In this document: one piece after another, positions 25,069-32,843 of the stretch
Numbering within the stretch: the stretch's first letter is position 1
How the letters are laid out: each line of letters opens with the position of its first letter
Assembly: GCA_044344935.1 (NCBI GenBank)
Contig: JBIJCA010000009.1
Coordinates: forward strand, 1 to 33,814
DNA: 33,814 nucleotides
Origin: Aquimonas sp044344935
Lineage (GTDB): Bacteria; Pseudomonadota; Gammaproteobacteria; Xanthomonadales; Xanthomonadaceae
Reading direction: 5' to 3'
Program-made: the position numbers and the translations under genes
The notes under the pieces: model-generated
Seen by the model: only the letters and a program-made list of their open reading frames with translations
The model's database searches: none
Told to the model about the DNA's origin: nothing

Positions 25069-25097
25069 TTGACACTCATTCGCATTCGCGCTTGAAT
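25069..25097 (+). promoter_or_regulatory. bfd promoter with Fur-like site
   Basis: A near-consensus sigma-70 promoter: TTGACA (25069-25074), exactly 17 bases, TTGAAT (25092-25097), about 32 bases before the bfd ATG. The spacer contains CATTCGCATTCG, two direct 6-mers similar to half-sites found in Fur boxes. Fur control of bfd is known in other bacteria, so iron-starvation induction is likely. Confidence 0.6.
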
Positions 25098-25129
25098 GGC
25101 GGCCAACGTCCCCCGATGGGCTTCCCGCC

Positions 25130-25315
25130 ATGTACGTCTGCCTTTGCCACGGCGTCACCGACAAGGCCATTCGCGAGGCCGCCGAGAAGGGTGTAGATGG
25201 CTTGGCCGAGCTGACCGCATCCACCGGCTGCGGCGGCAGCTGCGGTTGCTGCCGGGAGCTGGCGCTTCAGATCCTCGACGAAACCCGCGCCTGCGCGCTG
25301 CCCGTACTCGCCTGA
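25130..25315 (+). CDS. bfd: Bacterioferritin-associated ferredoxin
   Basis: 61 residues, a small cytoplasmic [2Fe-2S] protein. The four ligands follow the BFD pattern: CxC near the start (YVCLCHGVTD) and CxxC after about 30 residues (GCGGSCGCCREL). Helix-turn-helix spacing (DKAIREAAEKG) is as in E. coli Bfd. Known role: docks on bacterioferritin near the haem and supplies electrons, with a ferredoxin reductase, to release stored Fe(III) as Fe(II). It lies 90 nt after rppH but has its own strong promoter, and bfr follows after about 400 bp, so the storage and release genes are neighbours but separately controlled. Confidence 0.95.
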   Translation: MYVCLCHGVTDKAIREAAEKGVDGLAELTASTGCGGSCGCCRELALQILDETRACALPVLA

Positions 25316-25722
25316 GCCGCGGCAGCAGATTCAACACGCCCGTGTGCCTTCGAGCAGGGGACAAGGCTGACGCCTGACGCGGGTCGTCGAAGCCCCGTGG
25401 CGCGTGGCATCCGCGCTTTCCTTCGAAGTCCACAATTCCCGTCTTGCCTCGCCGGCTTGCGAATCCGAGCTCTGCAGCGCGCGAAGTGGGTATCGACCGC
25501 GTTTCGCGCCCTCGGTGCTCCGAGTCCTGCCGTCAGATGCGTCAATCTGATACCCGCCGGGAAAGCGCTCCGTTTCAGGGCTCGCACCATCAGACGACAG
25601 CCGCCACCCGGCTTGTGTCCCGGCCATCCGCAGGGTCTGAGAATGCTTCCGATTGGGGTTTCGTCATCGCCGCACGGGCGTGGCTAGAGTAGCCGCCCAG
25701 CCCAACCACTCCAGAGACGCCC
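25316..25722. other. Intergenic region upstream of bfr
   Basis: 407 bases without a credible gene; short frames have no domains or ribosome-binding sites. It contains a TCAGAT-N6-ATCTGA dyad (25533-25550) and, near the end, a TAGAGT -10-like hexamer (25685-25690) 32 bases before bfr. Nothing else recognised. Confidence 0.55.
25685..25690 (+). promoter_or_regulatory. Candidate -10 element (TAGAGT) for bfr
   Basis: TAGAGT lies 32 bases before the bfr ATG, in the same GCTAGA context as the TAGACT element before the DUF4156 gene. No clear -35 at 16-18 bases. Confidence 0.3.
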
Positions 25723-26202
25723 ATGAAAGGCGACGCCAAGGTCATCCAGCTTCTCAATCGCGTGCTCTACAACGAGCTGACCGCGATCAACCAGTATTTC
25801 CTGCACGCCCGCATGTTCCAGAACTGGGGTCTGAAGGAACTCGGCGACCACGAGTACCGCGAGTCGATCGACGAAATGAAACATGCCGACAAGCTGATCG
25901 AGCGGATCCTGTTCCTCGAAGGCCTCCCCAACCTGCAGCAGCTCGGCAAGCTCCTGATCGGCGAAACCCCGAAGGAAGCGCTGGAGTGCGACCTCAAGCT
26001 CGAGCATGCGGCGGTGCCCGACCTGAGGGCCGGGATCAGCCACTGCGAGCAGGTGGGTGACTATGTCTCGCGCGATCTGCTCACCGACATACTTGAGTCC
26101 GAAGAAGAACACATCGACTGGATCGAGACCCAGCTCGACCTGATGCAGCGTCTCGGCGAGCAGAACTATCTGCAGACCAAGCTGGGCAGCAGCGGCCACT
26201 GA
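25723..26202 (+). CDS. bfr: Bacterioferritin
   Basis: 159 residues, the normal length. All ferroxidase ligands are at their standard positions: Glu18, Glu51, His54, Glu94, Glu127 and His130. The haem-binding Met52 is also present, so this is the active haem-containing Bfr type rather than the inactive partner subunit. Expected to assemble into a 24-subunit shell joined by haem at two-fold axes, oxidise Fe(II) and store it as ferric mineral in the cytoplasm; the upstream Bfd releases it. The predicted -10 (TAGAGT) is 32 bases upstream. Confidence 0.97.
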   Translation: MKGDAKVIQLLNRVLYNELTAINQYFLHARMFQNWGLKELGDHEYRESIDEMKHADKLIERILFLEGLPNLQQLGKLLIGETPKEALECDLKLEHAAVPDLRAGISHCEQVGDYVSRDLLTDILESEEEHIDWIETQLDLMQRLGEQNYLQTKLGSSGH

Positions 26203-26467
26203 TCTGCCTCCCGCACGCGCTGTGAGCCGCGCATCGTCGCCAAGGTGCGCGGTTGCAGCAAAGTGCGGCTGCTGACTGCGCGCCAGGCTTCGCGTCACTG
26301 CCGGTCACAGTATGAAAAGCGCAGCGAATCCACCGCCACGCTTCGCCTAGGCTGCACATTCGACGTGCGCCAGCTCAGGCGCAGACGAAGCAAGGTCAGG
26401 CCGCGAACCATCGAGCCGCATGCCCCTGGGCGAGACTGCGCGAATCCGTGTGCCCGTCCACATTGAC

Positions 26468-26483
26468 CCTGCCATGTGGCAGG
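26468..26483. promoter_or_regulatory. CCTGCCA-N2-TGGCAGG operator-like dyad
   Basis: Perfect 7-bp dyad with a 2-bp centre. It ends where the -35 region of the TATGAT promoter (26506) would begin, an arrangement typical of repressor or activator sites. Regulator unknown. Confidence 0.35.
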
Positions 26484-26505
26484 TCGAACCGACGCTGTGC
26501 GCCGC

Positions 26506-26511
26506 TATGAT
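26506..26511 (+). promoter_or_regulatory. Candidate -10 element (TATGAT) for M16 peptidase gene
   Basis: TATGAT (5/6 to consensus) 32 bases before the preferred ATG at 26544. No good -35, consistent with an activated promoter using the adjacent dyad, but this is a weak call. Confidence 0.4.
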
Positions 26512-26543
26512 CGCGGGCCCAATCCATGCACACGGAGAAGCGC

Positions 26544-29426
26544 ATGCGTCTGCCTTCCATCCAACCGCTGGCGGTGGCGCTGCTCGGCGCCCTGCTCGGC
26601 GTTGCGCTCGCTGCCTGCAGCCCCGCCGAACGCGTTCGCAGCGAGGTCGCCGCGCCAGCCGAAATCGCGCTGCCGGTCGACATCGCCTTTGAAACCTTCA
26701 CCCTGCCCAACGGGTTGCGCGTGGTCGTGCACACCGACCGCAAAGCACCGATTGTGGCGGTGAACGTCTGGTACCACGTGGGCAGCAAGGATGAGCCCGC
26801 CGGCAAGACCGGATTCGCGCATCTGTTCGAGCATCTGATGTTTCAGGGCTCCGAGAACTTCAAGGGCGAGTTCTTCGGGCCCTTCGAGCAGGTCGGTGCC
26901 ACCGGCCAGAACGGCACCACCAATACCGACCGCACCAACTATTTCCAGAACGTGCCCACCACCGCACTCGACATGGCGCTGTGGATGGAGTCCGACCGCA
27001 TGGGCCATTTCCTCGGCGCCATCGAACAGGGATTGCTCGACGAGCAGCGTGGCGTTGTGCAGAACGAAAAGCGCCAGGGCGAAAACCAGCCCTACGGTCA
27101 GGCCTGGGAGCGTCTGTCCAAGGCCATGTACCCCGAAGGCCACCCGTACAGCTGGAGCGTGATCGGCTCGATGGCCGACTTGAATGCCGCGACCCTGGAC
27201 GACGTGCGCAGCTGGTTCCGCACCTGGTACGGCCCGAACAATGCGGTGCTGGTGCTGGCTGGCGACATCGATCTGGAAACCGCACGCGAGAAGGTGACCC
27301 GCTACTTCGGCGACATCCCGCCCGGCCCGGTCACCACCCAGCCTGCGGTCGACGTCGCCAAGCGCGAGGTGTCCACCCGCGAAGTGCTGCCCGATCGCGT
27401 ACCGCAGACCCGTGTGTACCGAGCCTGGAATGTCGCCGAGGTGACCGACGACGACGCGGATCGCCTGCAGCTCATCACCCAGCTGCTGGGCGGCAGCCGC
27501 AGCTCGCGGCTGGACCGTCGTCTCGTCCACACCGACAAGCTGGCAGACAGCGTGTCCAGCTTCTTGCTCGCGGGTCAGCTCGGCAGCCGTCTGCTGGTCT
27601 TCGTTGACGTCAAGCAGGGCGTGGAGCCTGAAGCGGTCGAGCGCGTGCTGGACGAGGAACTCGCGCGCCTTCTGAGCGAAGGCATCAGCGACGAGGAGCT
27701 TGCGCAGGCGCGTACCGTGTTCGAGGCCGGGTTCATCCGCGGCATCGAGCGTGTTGGCGGCTTCGGCGGCAAGTCCGATGTGCTTGCGCAGTGCACGGTC
27801 TACACCGGCAACCCGGGCTGCTTCCGCGACGAGATGCGCACGATTCTGGCGGCGACGCCCGCCGAACTGCAGGCGACCGCCCGGCGCTGGCTCGCCAGCG
27901 GCGATCACACCCTCGTCGTGGTTCCGGGCACGCGCCCGCCCTCGCCACCGGATGTGCGCAGCCTGGAGGAAGGCCAGGAAAGCCTTGCCCTCGCCGAGCC
28001 CGTGCCGGCGCCGGGCCTGCGCGCCCTGCCAGTAGGCGTCGACCGCTCGACCGGCGTGCCGCAGACCACAGAGTTTCCTGCGCTGAGCTTTCCGCCGCTG
28101 GAGCGCGCCAGGCTCTCCAACGGCGTGCAGGTGGTGCTGGCGCAGCGCCATGACGTGCCGGTGGTGCAGCTCAGCGTCGAGTTCCGCGGCGGCTACACCC
28201 TGGACCAGGGCCGCACGCTGGGAACCGCAGGCTTTGCCATGAACATGCTCGATGAAGGCGCAGGCGAGCTTGACGCACTCGCGTTCGGTGCGCGCGCCGA
28301 AGCGCTGGGCGCGAATATCGGTTCAGGCGCCGGCCTCGACAGCGCCAACGTCTTCCTGTCTGCCCTGCGCGACAACCTCGACCCCTCGCTCGCGTTGCTC
28401 GCCGACACCCTGCTGCGCCCGCGCTTCGACACCGCGGACATCGAACGCGTGCGGCAGAGTTGGATCGCCAGCATCCGCCAGGAAAAGGCGCGGCCGAATG
28501 CGATCCCGCTGCGCATCCTGCCGCCGGTGCTTTTCGGCGAAGGCCATCCGTATGCGATTCCCTTCAGCGGCAGCGGCACTGAAGAGTCGATTGCCGCACT
28601 CAGCCGCGACGAGCTGCTGGCCTTCCACCGCGAGCAGACGCACCCGGGCCTGGCCACGATCGTCGCGGTCGGCGCCATCACCCTCGACGAACTGGTTCCG
28701 CTGCTGGACAAGCATCTGGCTGACTGGAAAGCCGAAAGCTCGGCACCCGCCGTGCCTGCGCTGCCGCGGGTCGACGTGCCGCAGGGCCAGCGAGTGTTCC
28801 TGGTCGATCAGCCGGGCGCAATCCAGGCCAACATCCTCGCGGGTCAAGTTGTGGCGCCGACCAAGGATCCGCGTTCGATGGACTTCGACGTCGCCAACGG
28901 CGTGCTCGGCGGCACCTTCTCCTCGCGCCTCAACATGAACCTGCGCGAGGACAAGAGCTGGTCCTACGGCAGCTACAGCTTCGCGCCGGCTGCGCTCGGC
29001 CAACGCCCGTGGATCGTATCGGCGCCGGTGCAGATCGACCGCACCGTCGACGCCATCGCCGAGATCAAGCGCGAGCTGCGCGAATTCACCGGCGCCCGCC
29101 CGCCGGCCGCCGACGAGGTCGAGAAGATCAAATCGCGCAACGTGCGCGGCATGCCGGGCTCGTTCGAAAGTGCCGGAGCCGTGCTGGGCCAGGTGAGCGG
29201 CATCCTGCGCTACGACCGCCCCGACGACTGGCCGCTGCAGTACCAGAAGCTGCAGGAGTCGATGACCCTCGATCAGGTCCGCGTTGCTGCCGGCGCGATC
29301 AACCCCGATGCCCTGACTTGGGTGATCGTCGGCGATCTCGCCAAGATCGAACAGCCGGTGCGCGAACTGTTCGGCGCTGACGTGCCGGTGCAGGTGCTGG
29401 ATGCGGATGGGGAGGTGGTGGAGTGA
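26544..29426 (+). CDS. M16 family zinc peptidase, lipoprotein (PqqL/insulinase-like two-domain protein)
   Basis: 960 residues from ATG 26544, chosen because GGAGAAG sits six bases upstream; an ATG at 26526 adds six residues. Lipoprotein signal with lipobox LAAC (Cys25), so the enzyme is periplasmic and membrane-anchored. The first M16 half has the inverted zinc motif HLFEH (93-97) and the third ligand Glu about 76 residues later in LDEQRGVVQNEKRQ. The second half (from about 515) has the fold but no HxxEH, as expected for the non-catalytic partner domain. Known function: degradation of peptides enclosed between the two halves. The gene ends at a strong bidirectional terminator. Confidence 0.93.
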   Translation: MRLPSIQPLAVALLGALLGVALAACSPAERVRSEVAAPAEIALPVDIAFETFTLPNGLRVVVHTDRKAPIVAVNVWYHVGSKDEPAGKTGFAHLFEHLMFQGSENFKGEFFGPFEQVGATGQNGTTNTDRTNYFQNVPTTALDMALWMESDRMGHFLGAIEQGLLDEQRGVVQNEKRQGENQPYGQAWERLSKAMYPEGHPYSWSVIGSMADLNAATLDDVRSWFRTWYGPNNAVLVLAGDIDLETAREKVTRYFGDIPPGPVTTQPAVDVAKREVSTREVLPDRVPQTRVYRAWNVAEVTDDDADRLQLITQLLGGSRSSRLDRRLVHTDKLADSVSSFLLAGQLGSRLLVFVDVKQGVEPEAVERVLDEELARLLSEGISDEELAQARTVFEAGFIRGIERVGGFGGKSDVLAQCTVYTGNPGCFRDEMRTILAATPAELQATARRWLASGDHTLVVVPGTRPPSPPDVRSLEEGQESLALAEPVPAPGLRALPVGVDRSTGVPQTTEFPALSFPPLERARLSNGVQVVLAQRHDVPVVQLSVEFRGGYTLDQGRTLGTAGFAMNMLDEGAGELDALAFGARAEALGANIGSGAGLDSANVFLSALRDNLDPSLALLADTLLRPRFDTADIERVRQSWIASIRQEKARPNAIPLRILPPVLFGEGHPYAIPFSGSGTEESIAALSRDELLAFHREQTHPGLATIVAVGAITLDELVPLLDKHLADWKAESSAPAVPALPRVDVPQGQRVFLVDQPGAIQANILAGQVVAPTKDPRSMDFDVANGVLGGTFSSRLNMNLREDKSWSYGSYSFAPAALGQRPWIVSAPVQIDRTVDAIAEIKRELREFTGARPPAADEVEKIKSRNVRGMPGSFESAGAVLGQVSGILRYDRPDDWPLQYQKLQESMTLDQVRVAAGAINPDALTWVIVGDLAKIEQPVRELFGADVPVQVLDADGEVVE

Positions 29427-29461
29427 AGCGCTGCGGCTGATCGGCCGCGCGCAATGCCTGT

Positions 29462-29503
29462 AAACAGCAACGCCGCCGGATATCTCCGGCGGCGTTGCTG
29501 TTT
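29462..29503. terminator. 19-bp bidirectional hairpin terminator
   Basis: AAACAGCAACGCCGCCGGA pairs perfectly with TCCGGCGGCGTTGCTGTTT around the loop TATC. Each strand ends its stem with TTT, so it can stop transcription from the M16 gene (plus) and from the repeat protein gene (minus), which converge here. Confidence 0.85.
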
Positions 29504-29593
29504 GTGGGCCCCGAATCCTTGCCCGGCGGCCGCCAAGCTGTGTTCAGGCCTGCGGCATGCGATGGGGCCAGGCCTGGCTTGGCCCGGCGCGTA

Positions 29594-31987
29594 TCAGGGT
29601 TGAGCGCTCTCTTTGGCCTCGAAGCCCGAGAGGAACAGGGGCAGTTCGATCAGTGCCAGATGTGAAGCAGGGTTGCCTGCACCATTGCCGAAGAACCCGG
29701 CGGCCATGGCTCCGTTTCGAGTGGGGTGGATGTCATAGACCGCTTCAAACATCTGGCTCTGCCCAATCGGAAATCGCGAAGGGGCCCAACGACCCTGATC
29801 GAAAATGGCTGTGCGCGGGCTCGGCAGTTCCATACCATCGCCCAGCTGGATATTCGAGAACGCTCCGCCGATGAGGAGTTGCGTTCCTCTCATCTGCAGA
29901 GCCCCTACGAAACCATCCACGCCTTGGTCTGGACCACCGACAGGGCGCCACTCAGAACCTGTCCAGAGCGCGATGTTACGTACCGCTACGGCGGACGCAT
30001 CTCCGGTGTTGGCCTCGTAGAAGTTGCCGCCGACGTACAAACCTTCAGGGCTTGCCTGCAGCGCCCAAGCGTAAGCTGGGCCGCTGGGCATGTTCCGTAT
30101 GAGCGCGAGGCCTGAGCCCGTGCCCGAGCCCAGGCCTTCCCATCGGACGCCGTTCCAACTGGCAATGCCTCGCGCCTCGATCGCTCCGGACGGATCTGAG
30201 GCGAAACGGAAGTTGCCGCTCACGTACAAACGTTCATCGAAACGCTCTAGCGCCTCGACGGTGCCTTGAACGCCGTTCATCACGCCAGATCCAAAGATGG
30301 TCCAGCCGTCAGCTTCAAGGCGCGCCAAAGACCGCGCCTCGATAACGGAACCAGCGGCGCTCACCTGTCCGAATGTTCCTCCCACCACAAGGCCTTCACC
30401 GTCTTGCAGCAGCGCTCGAACTATCCCATCCGTCCCCACGCCTGGTCCAAGTGGCGCAAGACTGGAGCCATTCCAGACTGCGAGCCGAGCGGACGGCGTT
30501 CGTTGATCTCCTTGCTCGATCATCGTGAAGGCGCCGCCCAGGACAAGCGTTTGGCCGTTCGATGCAAAGGCGAGTACCGGGCCGTCAAGGCCGGCACCGT
30601 CCGGTCCAAGTGCACGCCATCGGCTCCCATCGTGGCGCGCGACGCCGCCGGCGGCTACGCCGCCAATCGTGCTGAAAACACCGCCAGCAAACAGTTCACC
30701 GAGGTGCTCGTGGAGTTCGAATATGGCGCCGTTCGCGCCACCACCCGCCGAGGTACCAAGGGCGGTCCAGTTACCGCGGTTCAATTGGGCCACGTGATTG
30801 ACGATTTTTTGGGGCGCACCACCCGTCCATCCAAACTCCCCGCCGATGAGGTCGCCCGCGCTGGATGTGGCGAGTGTGCGGACCTCTGAGGCACCTCCTC
30901 CGATCGGTTGCGGTGATGCGGGCTCCCACGCACTGCCGGTCCAGCGGGCGAGCTTTGGACTCGCTGCAGTGCCCGCGATGCTGAAACGTCCGCCAGCGAG
31001 CAAGCTCTCGGCGTTCGAATGCAGGGCCAGGACTCGACCGTCGAGGCCAGCGCCTACGGCGCTCCATTGACTTCCATCCCACCGTGCAATGTTCCGAACA
31101 TCGACCGGGTTGGCGGCCCCCGCATCCACCGTCGAAAACTCCCCACCCAGATACAGGGCTCCGTCGTAGACGGCCAGGCGGAGCGCCAGGACGCTGGATC
31201 CGCCTGCCAGTGCGCCACCGCCCTCGGTGCCGACAACCCGCCACGCGCCCTGGCTCCAACGTGCAATGCGACGGCCACCCGTGGGGCGGTGACCGCTGAT
31301 GGGAAGCATGTTCAGAATGCCAGCAATATGGAGCTCGCCTTGGAAAACAGCGACCGATTCAATCCAGCCCTCCCATCGACCGCTGCCTGGCCCCACGGGC
31401 GAGAACGAGGATCCGTTCCACAAGGCGATGTTGCTGAACTGCTCGCCGCCGGTCTCCGCGTTGAATTCTCCTGCGACATAGAGACCCGCCGGGGTGGATA
31501 GCAGAGCGTTGACCGTCACGGGGTCAATGTCGCTCTCTCCTTCCAAGCGATGCCAGGTGGCGCCATCCCAGATGGCAATCTGCTTCACCATCAGAGCATT
31601 GTTGTCTCCCAGCATGGCCTTGCCGAAGTTCCCTGCGACTATCAGCACGCCCTCGTGGATCACCAAGGCGTTCACGGAGGCGTTGACGCCGTTGGACGAA
31701 CTGCTGCCCAGCGCCGACCAGCTTTGTGTTTTGGGATCGAAGCGCGCGATGTTGTTGACAGTGACATCACCGCATAAGCTGAAGTAGCCGCCGACGTAGA
31801 TGCCACCGTCCGGCGCTTCCACCAGCGCGTTGACCGGGCCGTTGCAGCCGGCACCCAGCCCCAGCGAAGACGCGGAGCCGGCAAGGTCGAGACCGTGAAC
31901 GGGTTCAGTCGTCGCGAGCGCGCAGGCAGGCGAGAGACAGAGCAGCGCCAGCGCTGGCCGCAGAAGTGAGGAACGCAGAATATTCAT
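29594..31987 (-). CDS. Secreted protein with about 14 delta-60/Kelch-like beta-propeller repeats and C-terminal GFE tail
   Basis: 797 residues from ATG 31987 (MNILRSSLL) with GAGAG five bases upstream; the open frame reaches back to 32602 but that part has shadow-like composition. Sec signal peptide ending near ALA-TTEP. The mature protein is almost entirely 45-60-residue repeats of the form V-x-AL ... GLYVGGxF ... NIARWDGSxWSALG. I count about 14, enough for two seven-bladed propellers or one open solenoid. The C-terminus LFLSGFEAKES contains the 'GFE' ending I associate with exported Xanthomonadales proteins. No enzymatic motif; likely a surface or outer-membrane binding protein. Base composition is less GC-biased than its neighbours, a possible sign of transfer or weak expression. 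Confidence 0.8.
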   Translation of the reverse strand: MNILRSSLLRPALALLCLSPACALATTEPVHGLDLAGSASSLGLGAGCNGPVNALVEAPDGGIYVGGYFSLCGDVTVNNIARFDPKTQSWSALGSSSSNGVNASVNALVIHEGVLIVAGNFGKAMLGDNNALMVKQIAIWDGATWHRLEGESDIDPVTVNALLSTPAGLYVAGEFNAETGGEQFSNIALWNGSSFSPVGPGSGRWEGWIESVAVFQGELHIAGILNMLPISGHRPTGGRRIARWSQGAWRVVGTEGGGALAGGSSVLALRLAVYDGALYLGGEFSTVDAGAANPVDVRNIARWDGSQWSAVGAGLDGRVLALHSNAESLLAGGRFSIAGTAASPKLARWTGSAWEPASPQPIGGGASEVRTLATSSAGDLIGGEFGWTGGAPQKIVNHVAQLNRGNWTALGTSAGGGANGAIFELHEHLGELFAGGVFSTIGGVAAGGVARHDGSRWRALGPDGAGLDGPVLAFASNGQTLVLGGAFTMIEQGDQRTPSARLAVWNGSSLAPLGPGVGTDGIVRALLQDGEGLVVGGTFGQVSAAGSVIEARSLARLEADGWTIFGSGVMNGVQGTVEALERFDERLYVSGNFRFASDPSGAIEARGIASWNGVRWEGLGSGTGSGLALIRNMPSGPAYAWALQASPEGLYVGGNFYEANTGDASAVAVRNIALWTGSEWRPVGGPDQGVDGFVGALQMRGTQLLIGGAFSNIQLGDGMELPSPRTAIFDQGRWAPSRFPIGQSQMFEAVYDIHPTRNGAMAAGFFGNGAGNPASHLALIELPLFLSGFEAKESAQP

Positions 31988-32028
31988 CGAAGCTCTCATC
32001 AGACAGGTAAGCGGCGGGAACTCTAGGA

Positions 32029-32034
32029 AGTCTA
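32029..32034 (-). promoter_or_regulatory. Candidate -10 element (TAGACT) for repeat-protein gene
   Basis: Minus-strand TAGACT 41 bases before the ATG at 31987, same hexamer and spacing class as other -10-like elements in the window. No clear -35. Confidence 0.3.
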
Positions 32035-32220
32035 TGCCGAAGCGGCAACTGGAAGCGCAAACGCTCTTGCTGGCATTGGACCATGCTTTGGCAGCTCCGA
32101 CGCGCGCCGGGCAGGCCGGGGCGCGCGCGACTTGCGGACTATCGCCTCGTTCTTGAGGCAGGGTGCGCGCTTGCTGAATGGCGCTGCTTCTATTGGCGCT
32201 GCGCGTCAGCCTGCGCTCGC

Positions 32221-32226
32221 TAGACT
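32221..32226 (+). promoter_or_regulatory. Candidate -10 element (TAGACT) for DUF4156 lipoprotein gene
   Basis: TAGACT 31 bases before the ATG at 32258; a TTGGCG (32193) is 22 bases upstream, too far for a normal -35. Weak call. Confidence 0.25.
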
Positions 32227-32257
32227 CCGCGAGGTCAAGAATTCCGAAGCTCCAGCC

Positions 32258-32497
32258 ATGTCGTCTCGCCTCCACGTTGCCCTTCTCGCCGCCTTTGCCG
32301 TGCTGCTCCCTGCCTGTACCTGGGTCAAGATCGAGCCCGAGGCCAAGTAGATCCGCGTGGTGGACATCAGTGCCGACATGGGCCGCTGCGGTGCGATGCT
32401 CAGCGAGTTCGTTGTTGGCGTGCGCGACCGCGTGGCTTTCGTGGACCGGAACGCCACGAAGGTGCGCGATGAGCTGGAGACGCTGGCGCGCAACTAA
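32258..32497 (+). pseudogene. DUF4156-type lipoprotein with premature stop codons
   Basis: ATG 32258 begins a lipoprotein signal with lipobox LPAC and the family's start CTWVKIEPEAK. An in-frame TAG (32348-32350) interrupts it. The same frame then continues with clear family content: IRVVDISADMGRCGAMLSEF, VGVRDRVAFVDRN, VRDELETLARN. It stops at TAA (32495-32497), where relatives read LETLARNEA and continue for about 30 more residues (GADTV...), which are absent. The product as read would be a 30-residue lipopeptide. The mutation pattern suggests a decayed outer-membrane lipoprotein gene. TAG is used as an ordinary stop elsewhere in the window (M28 peptidase, glmU, sugar dehydrogenase), so recoding is unlikely. 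Confidence 0.7.
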
Positions 32498-32843
32498 GCC
32501 GCGGCTATCGAAACAGCTATCCAAAAGACAATGCGCATACTGGCGAAACTCTCGTAGGGTTGACGACGAAGAGATGAAATCTTTGAACAATGGCTGCCGC
32601 AAGAAAGCCGAATTCTAGTGGCTTGGAACTCAGAGCGTCGCGGCGCTAGCTTGAGGGTGGCGCTCGGACATATCATGTGTCGCGAAGGGAGCTGGCCTGT
32701 CCGATGCCACCTGCGCCCGCTCGCCTTGACAGGGCTGTTGTCCGCTGGTCAAGTCGCGTGCTCGCTCTCGCGCCAGCAAGGTCCCGCGCCGACTTCACGC
32801 CGCCGGGTCTGGCTCGACGCGCCCTGCCCAGCCGAGTTGCCCC
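32498..32843. other. Intergenic stretch before antiporter gene
   Basis: 346 bases with no credible gene. The first part may be the eroded tail of the DUF4156 gene. A TATCAT hexamer at 32671 with TTGAGG 14 bases upstream is a poor promoter match. Nothing else recognised. Confidence 0.5.

Larger units (their letters stand above)
26203..26543. other. Intergenic region between bfr and M16 peptidase gene
   Basis: 341 bases with no credible gene. The useful content is at the end: a CCTGCCA-TG-TGGCAGG dyad (26468-26483), a TATGAT -10 (26506-26511), and the GGAG ribosome-binding site at 26534. No T-rich hairpin typical of a terminator was found after bfr. Confidence 0.5.

Noticed and set aside
26505..28151. 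548-codon open frame on the minus strand opposite the M16 gene
   Set aside because: Same reasoning: no recognisable motif, His/Gly/Ala-rich, fully antisense to a well-conserved peptidase.
18099..32350. TAG recoded as a sense codon (stop reassignment or pyrrolysine)
   Set aside because: TAG terminates the M28 peptidase, glmU, sugar dehydrogenase and coiled-coil genes at natural ends, and the interrupted genes carry other damage.
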